From Rhodobacter aestuarii (GTDB lineage Bacteria; Pseudomonadota; Alphaproteobacteria; Rhodobacterales; Rhodobacteraceae): DNA of 64,000 bases. Position numbers and translations under genes: made by a program. The notes beneath the pieces were generated by a model. That model made no database searches and was not told the DNA's origin. It saw only the letters and a program-made list of their open reading frames with translations. The DNA lies in NCBI RefSeq assembly GCF_900156655.1, contig NZ_FTOG01000010.1, positions 62,001-126,000 of the forward strand, given 5' to 3'. Shown here one piece after another: positions 52,789 through 62,214 of this stretch. Each line of letters begins with the position of its first letter. The stretch's first letter is position 1.

Positions 52789-54243
52789 GTGAGCTCCACC
52801 GAACCCACTGACGACGCGCCGCTTTATGAGGCGCGCGAACCTATTTTTCCGAAACGTATTTCCGGCAAGTTCCGTTCACTGAAATGGATCCTGATGTCGG
52901 TCATGTTGGGGATTTATTACATCACCCCATGGATCCGCTGGAACCGCGGTCCGGCCCTGCCAGACCAAGCCGTGCTGCTCGATCTGGCGAATCGTCGCTT
53001 CTTCTTCTTCGGTCTCGAGATTTGGCCGCACGAGTTTTACTTCGTGGCGGGCTTGTTGATCATGGCCGGTCTGGGTCTTTTCCTGTTCACCTCGGCTTTG
53101 GGGCGTGTGTGGTGCGGCTATGCCTGCCCGCAAACGGTCTGGACGGACCTGTTCATTCTGGTTGAACGCTGGGTCGAAGGGGATCGGAACAACCGCATCC
53201 GCCTGCATCGCCAGCCGTGGAACGCAGAGAAAATCCGCAAGAGCCTGACGAAATGGACGTTGTGGCTGCTCATCGGTCTCGCGACCGGCGGGGCTTGGGT
53301 GTTCTATTTCACCGATGCGCCAACGCTTTTGGCGAACCTTTTCACCGGTGATGCCTCGCCAATCGCCTATACGACAATTGCCGTTGCCACCGCGACGACC
53401 TTTGCCTTTGGCGGGTTCGCGCGCGAACAGATGTGCATCTATGCCTGCCCGTGGCCGCGGATTCAGGCGGCGATGATGGACGAAGACACGATCACCATTG
53501 CCTACCGCGAATGGCGCGGCGAACCGCGCGGCAAGTTGCACAAGGGGCAGGTGGCCGAAGGGCAGGGCGATTGCATTGATTGTATGGCCTGCTTCAACGT
53601 CTGCCCGATGGGGATCGACATCCGCAACGGCCAGCAGCTTGAATGCATCACCTGCGGGCTGTGCATCGACGCTTGCAACGAGATCATGGACAAGATCGGC
53701 AAGCCGCGCGGCCTTGTGGGCTATATGGCGCTCAAAGACGAAGCGAGCGAGCGTGCGGGCAACAAGGTGGTCAACATCTGGAAACACGTGCTGCGTCCGC
53801 GCACGCTGGTGTACTTTACCCTGTGGTCTGGCTTCGGGATCGCGCTTGTCGTGGCGCTGTTCTTGCGCTCGCCGCTTGACTTCAACGTTACGCCGAACCG
53901 TGACCCGCTTTACGTGATGCAAGGCGATGGGACGATCCGCAACATCTACACGATGCGGATCCGCAACAAGCATGGTGAAGACGTGACCTACCGTATCAGC
54001 GCAACCACACCCGATGGTGAAGCTGATCCCACGCTGACCCTCTCGCTCGAGGGCCAAGAGGGTGATACGGTGACCGTACCGGCTGACCAGCTCTATAACC
54101 AGCGGCTCTATCTTGAAGCGGCGCCGCGGTCTGATCTGGCCACCACCAGCCGCACCGATATCGACATTTGGGTCGAACAGGTGGGCGGCGAAGTGCCGGT
54201 GAAGGACTCGGTTGGCACCGTGTTCAACGGGAAGGAGCAATGA
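52789..54243 (+). CDS. ccoG: Cytochrome c oxidase accessory protein CcoG (FixG), copper reductase-type
   Basis: A 484-residue membrane protein with about five helices, two 4Fe-4S sites and a C-terminal Ig-like domain. Cys262, 265, 268 and 272 (CIDCMACFNVC) and Cys286, 289, 292 and 296 (CITCGLCIDAC) bind the clusters; GYACPQTVW and IYACPWPR are further Cys motifs. CcoG takes part in copper delivery to cbb3. The start is GTG at 52789, with ACGGAG 8 bases upstream; the nearby ATG at 52781 stops at once. Confidence 0.96.
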   Translation: MSSTEPTDDAPLYEAREPIFPKRISGKFRSLKWILMSVMLGIYYITPWIRWNRGPALPDQAVLLDLANRRFFFFGLEIWPHEFYFVAGLLIMAGLGLFLFTSALGRVWCGYACPQTVWTDLFILVERWVEGDRNNRIRLHRQPWNAEKIRKSLTKWTLWLLIGLATGGAWVFYFTDAPTLLANLFTGDASPIAYTTIAVATATTFAFGGFAREQMCIYACPWPRIQAAMMDEDTITIAYREWRGEPRGKLHKGQVAEGQGDCIDCMACFNVCPMGIDIRNGQQLECITCGLCIDACNEIMDKIGKPRGLVGYMALKDEASERAGNKVVNIWKHVLRPRTLVYFTLWSGFGIALVVALFLRSPLDFNVTPNRDPLYVMQGDGTIRNIYTMRIRNKHGEDVTYRISATTPDGEADPTLTLSLEGQEGDTVTVPADQLYNQRLYLEAAPRSDLATTSRTDIDIWVEQVGGEVPVKDSVGTVFNGKEQ

Positions 54244-54244
54244 G

Positions 54245-54700
54245 ATGACGAAACCCCTCACCGGGCGCAAGGTGTTCGCAATGTTCGTGGCCTTCTTTGG
54301 CCTGATCATCGCAGTGAACGTGACGATGGCCTATAACGCCATCAAAACCTTCCCCGGTGTCGAGGAGGCCCATCCCTATAACGCATCGCAGACCTTTGAT
54401 GCGGATCGGGAAGCGCAGGAGCGGCTCGGTTGGAGCGTGCGCCCTGCCTATGATGGGACGTCACTCATCATCGATATTCGCGACCGGGACGGAAATCCCG
54501 CCTCGGTCGCGGATTTGACTGTTTTGGTTGGCCGCAAGACCATGGCCGCCGAAGACCAAACCCCAGACATGACGCCATTGGGCGGGCTTTTCACTGCCCC
54601 GGTGGCCCTCGCCCCCGGCGATTGGCTGCTTCATATCAATGCGAAGTCGACTGACGGCACCGTCTTCCGCCAAAGGCTCGATTTCTTTGTCGACGGCTGA
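54245..54700 (+). CDS. ccoH: FixH-family cbb3 assembly protein CcoH
   Basis: A 151-residue protein with one N-terminal membrane helix (KVFAMFVAFFGLIIAVNVTM) and a periplasmic beta domain that carries NASQTFDADREAQERLGW and LTVLVGRKTM. FixH proteins help assemble the cbb3 complex. AAGGAG lies before the ATG at 54245, which starts 1 base after ccoG. ccoI follows after 6 bases. Confidence 0.94.
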   Translation: MTKPLTGRKVFAMFVAFFGLIIAVNVTMAYNAIKTFPGVEEAHPYNASQTFDADREAQERLGWSVRPAYDGTSLIIDIRDRDGNPASVADLTVLVGRKTMAAEDQTPDMTPLGGLFTAPVALAPGDWLLHINAKSTDGTVFRQRLDFFVDG

Positions 54701-54706
54701 TGCGTC

Positions 54707-56932
54707 ATGACGGTTGCCCCCCTCGCGCCGGAACGCGCGCAAGAGTTTGACGAAGAGCATGTTTCTGCCTCGGCCTGCCCGGCCTGCCTTGCCGCCCCTT
54801 CGGCGGAACAGATGGCAAAATCGGGCGATATCAAGGGCGCGCGGATCATGCTGTCGCTGCCCACCGCGCATTGCGCTGTTTGTATCACCGATGTCGAACG
54901 CGAGATGGAAGCAACGCCGGGTGTGCGTTCGGCCCGCGTCAACCTCACGCTCAAGCGGGTTTCTGTTGATGCTGAGGCGGGGGTGGAAGCGGGCGATCTG
55001 ATCGCGCGTCTGGACCGTATTGGCTATGAGGCGCATGAGCTTGACCCGGGTATGCTAAGCGCCACCGAGACCGACAAACGCGGGCGTGATTTGCTGATGC
55101 GGATCGGCGTGGCCGGCTTCGCGATGATGAACATCATGCTCTTGTCGATCGCGGTCTGGTCAGGGGCCGAAAGCGCGACGCGCGATATGTTCCACTGGAT
55201 TTCGGCGGCGATTGCTCTGCCGACGGTGGTTTTTGCGGGCAAGCCGTTCTTCGTTTCGGCCTTTGGGGCGCTGCGCCATGCGCGGCTCAATATGGATGTG
55301 CCGATTTCGCTGGCGCTGGTGCTGGCCTCTGGCATTTCGATTTTTGAGACGATGCAGCACGGCCATCACGCCTATTTCGATGCGGCTGTGATGCTCGCCT
55401 TCTTCCTGTTGGTCGGGCGCTACCTTGATTACCGCACCCGTGCGGTGGCGCGCTCGGCGGCCGAAGAACTTGCCGCGCTTGAGGTGCCGCGCGCCACGCT
55501 GTTGCGCGAGGGGCTTGAAAGCATTGTTGCCGTGTCTGACCTGCAACCGGGCGATTTGATCCGCGTGCGCCCGGGGGGCCGCATCCCAGCCGATGGTGCG
55601 GTGACCGAAGGGACATCAGAGACCGATCGCTCGCTGCTGACTGGCGAGACGCTGCCGGTTTACGTCGGCCCGGGCACGATGCTCAGCGCGGGCGAGGTGA
55701 ACCTCACCGGACCGCTCACTTTGCGGGTGACGGCGGCGGGCAAAGATAGCTCCCTCCACCGCATGGCCGATCTGGTGGCGATGGCCGAAAGCGCCAAGAC
55801 CCGCTACACAACGCTCGCTGAGCGTGCTGCACGGGCCTATTCGCCGCTGGTGCATTTGCTCTCTTTCTCGGCCTTTGGCTTTTGGCTTTGGTGGACCGGG
55901 GGCGATCTGCGCTTTGCAATCAATATCGCCGCTTCGGTGCTGATCATCACCTGCCCCTGTGCGCTTGGGCTGGCCGTGCCTGCGGTTGTAACGGCGGCCA
56001 GCGGCAAGCTTTTCCGCAAGGGGCTATTGATCAAAGACGGCACCGCGCTCGAACGCTTGGCCGAGGTCGATACGGTTGTGTTTGATAAAACCGGCACGCT
56101 GACGCTCGGCACTCCCGTGCCCGAAAACCTTTATGACTTTGATGCCGAAACGCTTTCGATGGCCGCAGCCCTCGCTGCGGCTTCGGCGCATCCGCTCGCG
56201 AAATCCATCCACGCGGCCACGCTGGAACGGGGGCTACTGCCTACCCAATTGGATGATTTGCGCGAAGTGCCCGGCTTCGGGGTCGAGGGGCGGCTTGGCA
56301 AACGCAAACTGCGGCTCGGTCGGTCCGATTGGGTTGGGGCGGCAGCGGCAGACACAACCGCGACGCATCTGCGCATTGGCGATGCGCCGCCGCTCACCTT
56401 CCGCTTCTCGGACCATCTACGCCCCGGCGCGGCAGAGGCTGTGGCGCTTTTGCACGCTCAGGGTAAGCAGGTGCTACTGGTCTCGGGTGATGTGGAAAGC
56501 GCTGTAGCCACGCTCGCCGCGAAGCTTGAGATCAAAGATTGGCGCTCTGGCGCATTGCCTTCCGAAAAGGCGGCACTGGTCGCTGATCTGATGGGCCACG
56601 GCCATCGCGTGTTGATGGTGGGCGATGGGCTCAATGACACGGCAGCCCTTGCGGCGGCGCATGTCTCGATCTCGCCCGCAACCGCGCTTGATGCTGCCCG
56701 CACGGCTTCTGACATCGTGCTATTGGGCCAAGACCTTGCGCCCGTGGGCGATGCTTTGCGGATTGCCAAACAGGCCCGGGCGCGGATCAAACAGAACTTC
56801 GCGATCTCGGGGATCTACAACACCATTGCCGTGCCGCTTGCGCTGATTGGCCTTGCGACCCCACTTTGGGCGGCCTTGGCGATGTCGTCATCCTCGATTA
56901 CGGTATCGCTCAACTCGCTGCGTTTGCGCTGA
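54707..56932 (+). CDS. ccoI: Copper-translocating P1B-type ATPase CcoI (FixI)
   Basis: A 741-residue heavy-metal ATPase. The HMA domain has Cys56-Cys59 (HCAVC), and a second pair Cys24-Cys27 (CPAC) lies before it. The membrane metal site is Cys416-Cys418 in CPC, and the phosphorylated Asp460 is in DKTGT. TGES-like TGETLPVYV and VGDGLNDTAAL complete the set. It exports Cu+ needed to build the oxidase. It ends 12 bases before ccoS. Confidence 0.96.
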   Translation: MTVAPLAPERAQEFDEEHVSASACPACLAAPSAEQMAKSGDIKGARIMLSLPTAHCAVCITDVEREMEATPGVRSARVNLTLKRVSVDAEAGVEAGDLIARLDRIGYEAHELDPGMLSATETDKRGRDLLMRIGVAGFAMMNIMLLSIAVWSGAESATRDMFHWISAAIALPTVVFAGKPFFVSAFGALRHARLNMDVPISLALVLASGISIFETMQHGHHAYFDAAVMLAFFLLVGRYLDYRTRAVARSAAEELAALEVPRATLLREGLESIVAVSDLQPGDLIRVRPGGRIPADGAVTEGTSETDRSLLTGETLPVYVGPGTMLSAGEVNLTGPLTLRVTAAGKDSSLHRMADLVAMAESAKTRYTTLAERAARAYSPLVHLLSFSAFGFWLWWTGGDLRFAINIAASVLIITCPCALGLAVPAVVTAASGKLFRKGLLIKDGTALERLAEVDTVVFDKTGTLTLGTPVPENLYDFDAETLSMAAALAAASAHPLAKSIHAATLERGLLPTQLDDLREVPGFGVEGRLGKRKLRLGRSDWVGAAAADTTATHLRIGDAPPLTFRFSDHLRPGAAEAVALLHAQGKQVLLVSGDVESAVATLAAKLEIKDWRSGALPSEKAALVADLMGHGHRVLMVGDGLNDTAALAAAHVSISPATALDAARTASDIVLLGQDLAPVGDALRIAKQARARIKQNFAISGIYNTIAVPLALIGLATPLWAALAMSSSSITVSLNSLRLR

Positions 56933-56944
56933 AGAGGTGCCCTG

Positions 56945-57103
56945 ATGTCGGTCCTTACCTATCTCATCCCGATCTCGCTCTTTCTGGGCGGCTTTGGTCT
57001 TGTGGCTTTTGTTTGGTCGCTGAAAGACCGCCAATATGAAGACCCGAAAGGCGATGCCGAACGGATCTTGTCGGGCCAATATGACGATCACCCGAAGCAA
57101 TAA
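56945..57103 (+). CDS. ccoS: cbb3 oxidase assembly protein CcoS (FixS)
   Basis: A 52-residue protein, read from ATG at 56945 to TAA at 57101-57103. One membrane helix (TYLIPISLFLGGFGLVAFVW) is followed by SLKDRQYEDPKGDAERIL, the CcoS signature. GAGG lies 9 bases upstream. CcoS is required for insertion of redox cofactors in cbb3. It ends the ccoGHIS series and is followed by a strong terminator. It is easily missed because of its size. Confidence 0.93.
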   Translation: MSVLTYLIPISLFLGGFGLVAFVWSLKDRQYEDPKGDAERILSGQYDDHPKQ

Positions 57104-57123
57104 GCGAACCGATTGTGCAAAGA

Positions 57124-57156
57124 AAAAGCCCGGGTGCCGCAAGGCCCCGGGCTTTT
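57124..57156. terminator. Terminator after ccoS
   Basis: AAAAGCCCGGG (57124-57134) pairs with CCCGGGCTTTT (57146-57156), an 11-bp stem with 11-base loop and A/T tracts on both sides; shared by ccoS and the convergent carboxypeptidase gene. Confidence 0.9.
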
Positions 57157-57176
57157 CTATCTTCTGTGGGGCGCGC

Positions 57177-58826
57177 TTACGGCCCGATGACTGTGCAGTC
57201 CACGGCACGGGCGCTTAGTCGCGCGCAGGCAAGGTCTGCATCAGCGCGGGTCAGCCCAACAAACAGTGCCTCATGCCCTGCGGGGCGGCTGGCCACTTTG
57301 CGCAGGCCTTCCCCAAGCGAAGTGCTTTCCATCAGCGCCGTTTTCAACAGCACCTGTTCGGCGGCATATTGCGAATTGTATTTGCCAAGGCTTACGCCCC
57401 ATTGCCGCCCACCGGAGCTTGAGGCCCGCGCCACCACTTCGCGCCGCGCTTGCGGCATCGGGGCAGGGGGGGTGAGGGCGGCCAAAATCACCGTGTCATT
57501 GCGGCTTGCTTGGCTGCGCGACATCGCCAGCGTTTCCGGCTGAGCCGTTGCCGTCTGGATGAAGATCGGCGCGGTGGCATCGGTATCGCCTTGCGCAAGC
57601 ACAGAGTCATCCGTTTCGAGCATCGCCAACGTTTCGGGCTGCGGCGCGGTCACTTCAACCAGACCTGCCGGTTCGTCCTCAGCCAAGGCCAATTGCACGG
57701 GAGCGGTGTGCGCGGGCTTCGGCGCGGGGCGCAGGGTATTGGGCTGGGCTTGCGCCACTTGAATGGTTGCGGCCACGGTTTCTTGCGGTTCGGCAGCTTG
57801 CACCGGCTCTGGTGCAGGTGCAGGCGTCGGTGCTGCGGCAGCCAGCGCGACAGCGGCAGCGATAGCGTCGGTGTCAATCGCGGCGGCGATTTCAGGTGAC
57901 GCAGGTGCCGGGCGTTCCATTGGCCGTGGGCTGCGCTTCAGCGCAGGCGGGGCAGATGTGGGCGCAGCATCAGCCAGCAGCATCGGGGCGGGTTCAGGCG
58001 TGACCGTGCGCGCACGGTTCGGCGCACGAGCAAAGCCGAGATCCAGCAGTTCCGCCATTTTCGCGTTGCGGCTTGCGGTCGAGGTGCCGCCAAACACGGT
58101 CGCAATAATGCGTTTGTTGCCACGCTTGGCCGAGCCAACAAGGTTGAAGCCCGCAGCAACCGTATAGCCCGTCTTGATCCCATCCGCGCCTTCATAGGCA
58201 TCCAGGAAGCGGCGGTTGGTGTTGTAAACGCGGGCAATCCCGGCATCTGCGCTACGGCGCGAGAACAGGTTGTAATACTGCGGGAAATCGAACAGAAGAT
58301 GGCGGCCCAAAGTCGTCATGTCATGGGCGGTCGACAAATGCCCTTCGCGGGTCAGGCCGTTCGCGTTTTTGAACGTAGTCTTGGTCATGCCAAGCGCGCG
58401 GGCGGTGCGGGTCATGCGCGCGGCAAATTTTGCCTCATCACCGCCGATAAAATCACCAATTGCGGCGGCCGCATCGTTGGCAGATTTTACGGCCGCAGCG
58501 CGGATCAGATAGCGCAGTGCGATCTTCTGCCCGGCCTTGAGGCCAACGCGGGAGGGCGGTTGCCCCGCAGCATTGGCGGAAACCGTCACCATCGTATCAA
58601 GGCTCAGCCGCCCCGCTTCGATTTCTTGAAACGCGATGTAGAGCGTCATCATTTTGGTGAGCGAGGCCGGGTGCAGCCGCGTCTCGGCGTTTTTGGCGTA
58701 AAGCACCTCGCCCGAACGCGCGTCGATCACATATGCCGCAAACGGTGCCGCCCAAAGCGCCACCGGCATAAGAACAAGAAGTATTGCCACAAGCCCTGAA
58801 CGGACCCAGCACGAAAGCCTGGTCAC
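57177..58826 (-). CDS. D-alanyl-D-alanine carboxypeptidase (PBP5/6 type) with C-terminal SPOR domain
   Basis: A 549-residue periplasmic protein. A signal peptide (SGLVAILLVLMPVALWA) is followed by the peptidase with Ser55-Lys58 (SLTK), Ser114-Asn116 (SAN) and Lys217-Gly219 (KTG). A Pro/Ala/Thr-rich linker follows, with the phrase QPETLAM twice, and then a SPOR-type peptidoglycan-binding domain (WGVSLGKYNSQYAAEQVLLK). It trims the terminal D-Ala of wall peptides. GTG at 58826 has AAGGG upstream; GTG at 58877 is an alternative. Confidence 0.92.
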   Translation of the reverse strand: MTRLSCWVRSGLVAILLVLMPVALWAAPFAAYVIDARSGEVLYAKNAETRLHPASLTKMMTLYIAFQEIEAGRLSLDTMVTVSANAAGQPPSRVGLKAGQKIALRYLIRAAAVKSANDAAAAIGDFIGGDEAKFAARMTRTARALGMTKTTFKNANGLTREGHLSTAHDMTTLGRHLLFDFPQYYNLFSRRSADAGIARVYNTNRRFLDAYEGADGIKTGYTVAAGFNLVGSAKRGNKRIIATVFGGTSTASRNAKMAELLDLGFARAPNRARTVTPEPAPMLLADAAPTSAPPALKRSPRPMERPAPASPEIAAAIDTDAIAAAVALAAAAPTPAPAPEPVQAAEPQETVAATIQVAQAQPNTLRPAPKPAHTAPVQLALAEDEPAGLVEVTAPQPETLAMLETDDSVLAQGDTDATAPIFIQTATAQPETLAMSRSQASRNDTVILAALTPPAPMPQARREVVARASSSGGRQWGVSLGKYNSQYAAEQVLLKTALMESTSLGEGLRKVASRPAGHEALFVGLTRADADLACARLSARAVDCTVIGP

Positions 58827-59063
58827 GGTACTGCCCTTACACTGCCTCTGAACGCCCCTATTTTTGGGCTTTCGCACAGCCTAGCACGGTCATATCGCGG
58901 TGAAAACCAAGAAGATTCAAAGGGTTTGAATGCGACCTTGATGCAACGAGGGCGGCACCTCTGCGCAATATACCGTAGGTTTATGGCGTCTGGGTGCTAG
59001 ATGTTGTGTTTTTGATATGTGGCGAAATTGTGGCGATGTCGTTTTTGGGATCGGCGCGGGGCC

Positions 59064-59777
59064 TTACTCACTTTTGCGTGCGCGGCCTATACTTGTGACA
59101 AGCGCTTCAAGGCCGCTCAAATCGGGCAATTCCGCAAATCTTGGGTGCCCTAAGGGCGGGTCGGCATGTTCAAGTGCCCAAGTGAGCCCATGCGGGACGT
59201 AAACGCCCCAGCCGCCGGCCTCAATCATCGGTAAAACGTCCGATTTCAGGGAGTTGCCGACCATTAGCCCCTCTGTTGCGCCGGTGCCATGGCGCGCAAA
59301 TACGGTTTGATAAGTCTCGGCGCGCTTGTCCGAGACAATCTCAATCGCGTCAAACAATTCCCCCAGCCCGGATTGCGCGAGTTTACGCTCTTGGTCGAGC
59401 AAATCGCCCTTGGTGACCAGAACCAACCGATACTGGCCAGAAAGCGCCTCCACCGTCGCGCGGGCATGGGGCAGTAATTCGATCGGATGGGCGAGCATTT
59501 CGCGCCCTGCCGCCATGATCTCTGCGATCACCGAAGCGGGAACCTGCGCCTCGCTCACCTCAATCGCGGTTTCGATCATCGACAGCGTGAAGCCCTTCAC
59601 GCCAAAGCCGTAATGGCCCACGTTGCGCCGCTCCGCCGCTAATAGCCGTTCTTCCAAATGATCGGCGGGCGCATGATCGGCCAGCAGGTCATGAAAACGC
59701 GCCTGCGTGAGCCGAAAGAACCGCTCATTGTGCCAAAGCGTATCGTCGGCATCAAAGCCAATGGTGGTCAGCGTCAT
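59064..59777 (-). CDS. HAD-superfamily hydrolase
   Basis: A 237-residue phosphatase-type protein. Motif I is Asp9 and Asp11 in [20 protein letters not shown] is motif II, and [10 protein letters not shown] with [16 protein letters not shown] give motifs III and IV. GGAGG precedes the ATG. The [10 protein letters not shown] form with VTKGD resembles the YjjG/HAD-IA subgroup. The substrate is unknown. Confidence 0.88.
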   Translation of the reverse strand: MTLTTIGFDADDTLWHNERFFRLTQARFHDLLADHAPADHLEERLLAAERRNVGHYGFGVKGFTLSMIETAIEVSEAQVPASVIAEIMAAGREMLAHPIELLPHARATVEALSGQYRLVLVTKGDLLDQERKLAQSGLGELFDAIEIVSDKRAETYQTVFARHGTGATEGLMVGNSLKSDVLPMIEAGGWGVYVPHGLTWALEHADPPLGHPRFAELPDLSGLEALVTSIGRARKSE

Positions 59778-59910
59778 GGGCGCCTCCTTTGCCGCGCGAC
59801 CCTGCCGCGCAACCTCCTGTTTGGCAACTGTTCCGCTTGGGCTTTTTTTCTGTCACCATCTTCCTATATTGACGCGCATGCTCAGCGATTCCCTATCCTT
59901 GGAGGACCAC

Positions 59911-60258
59911 GTGCTTCAGCCTTTCCTTGCCAGCGCCGATGATGATGGCGATCGCGGGGGCGATGGCGATGCGGGTCTTGCCACCAAGACGCGGACGCGC
60001 ACCAAGCGCCCGCCGATGTATAAGGTGATGCTGCTCAATGATGATTACACGCCGATGGAATTCGTCGTGCACATCCTGGAGCGGTTCTTTGGCATGACCC
60101 ATGCACAAGCGTTTGAGATCATGTTGACAGTGCATAAGAAGGGGCTGGCGGTTGTCGGCGTTTATTCCTTCGAAGTGGCCGAGACGAAGGTGGGGCAGGT
60201 GATGGATTTCGCCCGGCGCCACCAGCATCCGCTGCAATGCACGATGGAAAAGGAGTGA
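59911..60258 (+). CDS. clpS: ClpS adaptor of ClpAP protease
   Basis: A 115-residue protein. A flexible acidic/Gly-rich N-terminus is followed by [20 protein letters not shown] and [17 protein letters not shown], the N-end-rule binding fold. It brings substrates with destabilising N-terminal residues to ClpAP. The start is GTG at 59911, with GGAGG 5 bases upstream; in-frame ATG at 59878 lacks a ribosome site. Usually clpA follows; here an RsmC-like methyltransferase gene follows instead. Confidence 0.93.
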   Translation: MLQPFLASADDDGDRGGDGDAGLATKTRTRTKRPPMYKVMLLNDDYTPMEFVVHILERFFGMTHAQAFEIMLTVHKKGLAVVGVYSFEVAETKVGQVMDFARRHQHPLQCTMEKE

Positions 60259-60282
60259 GGGCAGGCGCCCTCTGAACCCGCC

Positions 60283-61359
60283 ATGAGCCATACCCGTTTG
60301 TCACTGGCGCTTGATGCGCCCGAAGCTTTGCCCGTGGAAGGTCGTATCGCGGTGTTTCGCCCAACGGCGGAAAGCGATCTGTCGCTTTTGCCGAAAGAGC
60401 GGCTGCACCTGATCCAAGGCTTCCGCCCAGATTATGACGCGCTCACCGCGCGCGGCTACACCGTTTCGCCCGCGCCCGAGGGCAGCTATGCCGGGGCCGT
60501 GGTGTTTTTGCCCCGCGCGAAGGCCGAAGCGCGCGCGCTTTTGGCGGCGGCGTGTGAAGGTGTGGCCCCCGGTGGGGTGATCTGGGTCGATGGCATGAAA
60601 ACCGATGGCATCGACTCGGTGATCAAAGATGTGCGCGCGCATCTCGAAATCTCGGACCCGATCGCCAAAGCGCATGGCAAGATTTTCTCCTTCTCCGCCA
60701 CATCGGGCGCGCTGGCGGCTTGGGCGGCAAAGCCGATGCATCCTGCCGAAGGGTTTACCACGCTGCCCGGCGTCTTTTCTGCCGATGGGGTAGATCGGGG
60801 TTCGGCACTGTTGGCGGCGTGTTTGCCCGAGCATCTGCCGGCGAAAATGATCGACCTCGGCGCGGGTTGGGGCTGGCTGTCGGCACAGGTGCTGGCGCGC
60901 GAAGGCGTAGAAAGCCTTGATCTGGTCGAGGCAGAGCATTCCGCGCTCGAATGTTCGAAAATGAATATTTCGGACCCGCGTGCCCGCTTCATTTGGGGGG
61001 ATGTTACCCATCTGAAGTTGGAAAATCGCCCTACGGGTGCGGTGATGAACCCGCCGTTTCACACCTCGCGCACGGCAGATCCGGCGCTTGGCGCGGCCTT
61101 TATTCGGTCTGCCGCGGGGCTTTTGTCGCTTTCGGGCACGCTTTGGATGGTGGCAAACCGCCACCTGCCCTATGAGGCGGTGCTGCGCGAAACCTTCCAT
61201 GAGGTGCATGAGATCACGCCGCCCACGGGCCGTGATGGGGCCTTCCGCATCTTCCGGGCAGAGCGGCCCATTGCCCATGCCACAAAGTCGGGTGCCGCTG
61301 TGCAAAAGCCCGTGAGCGCGCCGCCCAAAGGCCGCCGCGTTGCTCGCACCCGTCGTTAA
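60283..61359 (+). CDS. RsmC-like class I SAM-dependent methyltransferase
   Basis: A 358-residue protein of two related halves, as in RsmC. The SAM loop is IDLGAGWGWLSAQVL, and the catalytic motif NPPFHT is near residue 255. The C-terminal LWMVANRHLPYE is the family ending. RsmC makes m2G1207 in 16S rRNA; that target is inferred from the fold and length. It lies 24 bases after clpS. Confidence 0.85.
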   Translation: MSHTRLSLALDAPEALPVEGRIAVFRPTAESDLSLLPKERLHLIQGFRPDYDALTARGYTVSPAPEGSYAGAVVFLPRAKAEARALLAAACEGVAPGGVIWVDGMKTDGIDSVIKDVRAHLEISDPIAKAHGKIFSFSATSGALAAWAAKPMHPAEGFTTLPGVFSADGVDRGSALLAACLPEHLPAKMIDLGAGWGWLSAQVLAREGVESLDLVEAEHSALECSKMNISDPRARFIWGDVTHLKLENRPTGAVMNPPFHTSRTADPALGAAFIRSAAGLLSLSGTLWMVANRHLPYEAVLRETFHEVHEITPPTGRDGAFRIFRAERPIAHATKSGAAVQKPVSAPPKGRRVARTRR

Positions 61360-61398
61360 GATCGGTTAACCTCTCCCAAAACCGCTGAAGGAGCCGCT

Positions 61399-62214
61399 AT
61401 GACGCTCGCGATTTCCGGCAAGACTGCCATTGTCACCGGGGCTGCCAACGGCATTGGCCTTGCGATTGCACGCCATTTTCTGGATCGCGGCGCGCAGGTG
61501 ATTTGCGCCGATATCGACGAAGCGCGGCTGCAAGCAGAATGGGGCGCCGCCGCGCGCGAAGAAACCGGTCCGGTGCGGCTTTTCACGGGCGATTTGTGCG
61601 AAAAGCTGACGGCTGCGAACCTGCTTTCTGCCGCGATTGACGCCTTTGACCGGATTGACGTGCTGGTCAATGCCGCGCGCAGTTTTGCCCCGACGCTCGA
61701 CCCGCTCGATTGTTCCGATAGCGGGCTGGAAGAGATGCTCGCGCAGAATATGAAATCCAGCCTGCGGTTGTCGCAGATGACGGCGAAGCGGATGATCGCG
61801 CTTGCTGAGAAAGAAGAACGCACCGAAGGCGAGATCGGCTCGATCATCAACGTCTCGACCTTGGCGGGGTGCCGGAACCAGCCGCAATTGCTCAACTATT
61901 CGATTGCTTGTGCCGCGCAAGATCAAGCAACGCGCGCGCTTGCCGTGGCGCTTGCCCCGCATCGCATTCGCGTCAATGGCGTGGCCTTCGCCTCACTCAT
62001 GAGCGCATCGCTGCAAGCCGCGTTGAAGGAAAATAGCTCGTGGCGTGAGGCCATTACCGAGGGCACGCCGCTTGGCCGGATCGCGCCCGCTTCGGAATTG
62101 GTCGACACTGTGCAATATCTGGCGTCCCCCGGCGGTGGCTTTGTGACCGGGCAGATCATCACCGTGGATGGGGGGCGCAGCCTGCTCGACCCGGTTTGCG
62201 TGCCGGCTTACTGA
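61399..62214 (+). CDS. SDR-family protein with degenerate active site
   Basis: A 271-residue short-chain dehydrogenase fold. The cofactor loop TGAANGIG is at 13-20. NNAG is replaced by NAAR (91-94). Ser153 and Tyr167 are present, but the position of the catalytic Lys is Cys171 (YSIAC). The C-terminal GGGFVTGQIITVDGG is normal. It may have lost oxidoreductase activity or use another residue. AAGGAG lies before the ATG. The function is unknown. It ends next to the convergent lipoprotein gene. Confidence 0.85.
   Translation: MTLAISGKTAIVTGAANGIGLAIARHFLDRGAQVICADIDEARLQAEWGAAAREETGPVRLFTGDLCEKLTAANLLSAAIDAFDRIDVLVNAARSFAPTLDPLDCSDSGLEEMLAQNMKSSLRLSQMTAKRMIALAEKEERTEGEIGSIINVSTLAGCRNQPQLLNYSIACAAQDQATRALAVALAPHRIRVNGVAFASLMSASLQAALKENSSWREAITEGTPLGRIAPASELVDTVQYLASPGGGFVTGQIITVDGGRSLLDPVCVPAY

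Noticed and set aside
52586-52792. Small ORF between ccoP and ccoG
   Set aside because: It lacks a ribosome site, covers the end of the terminator and the ccoG leader, and its protein has no recognisable pattern.
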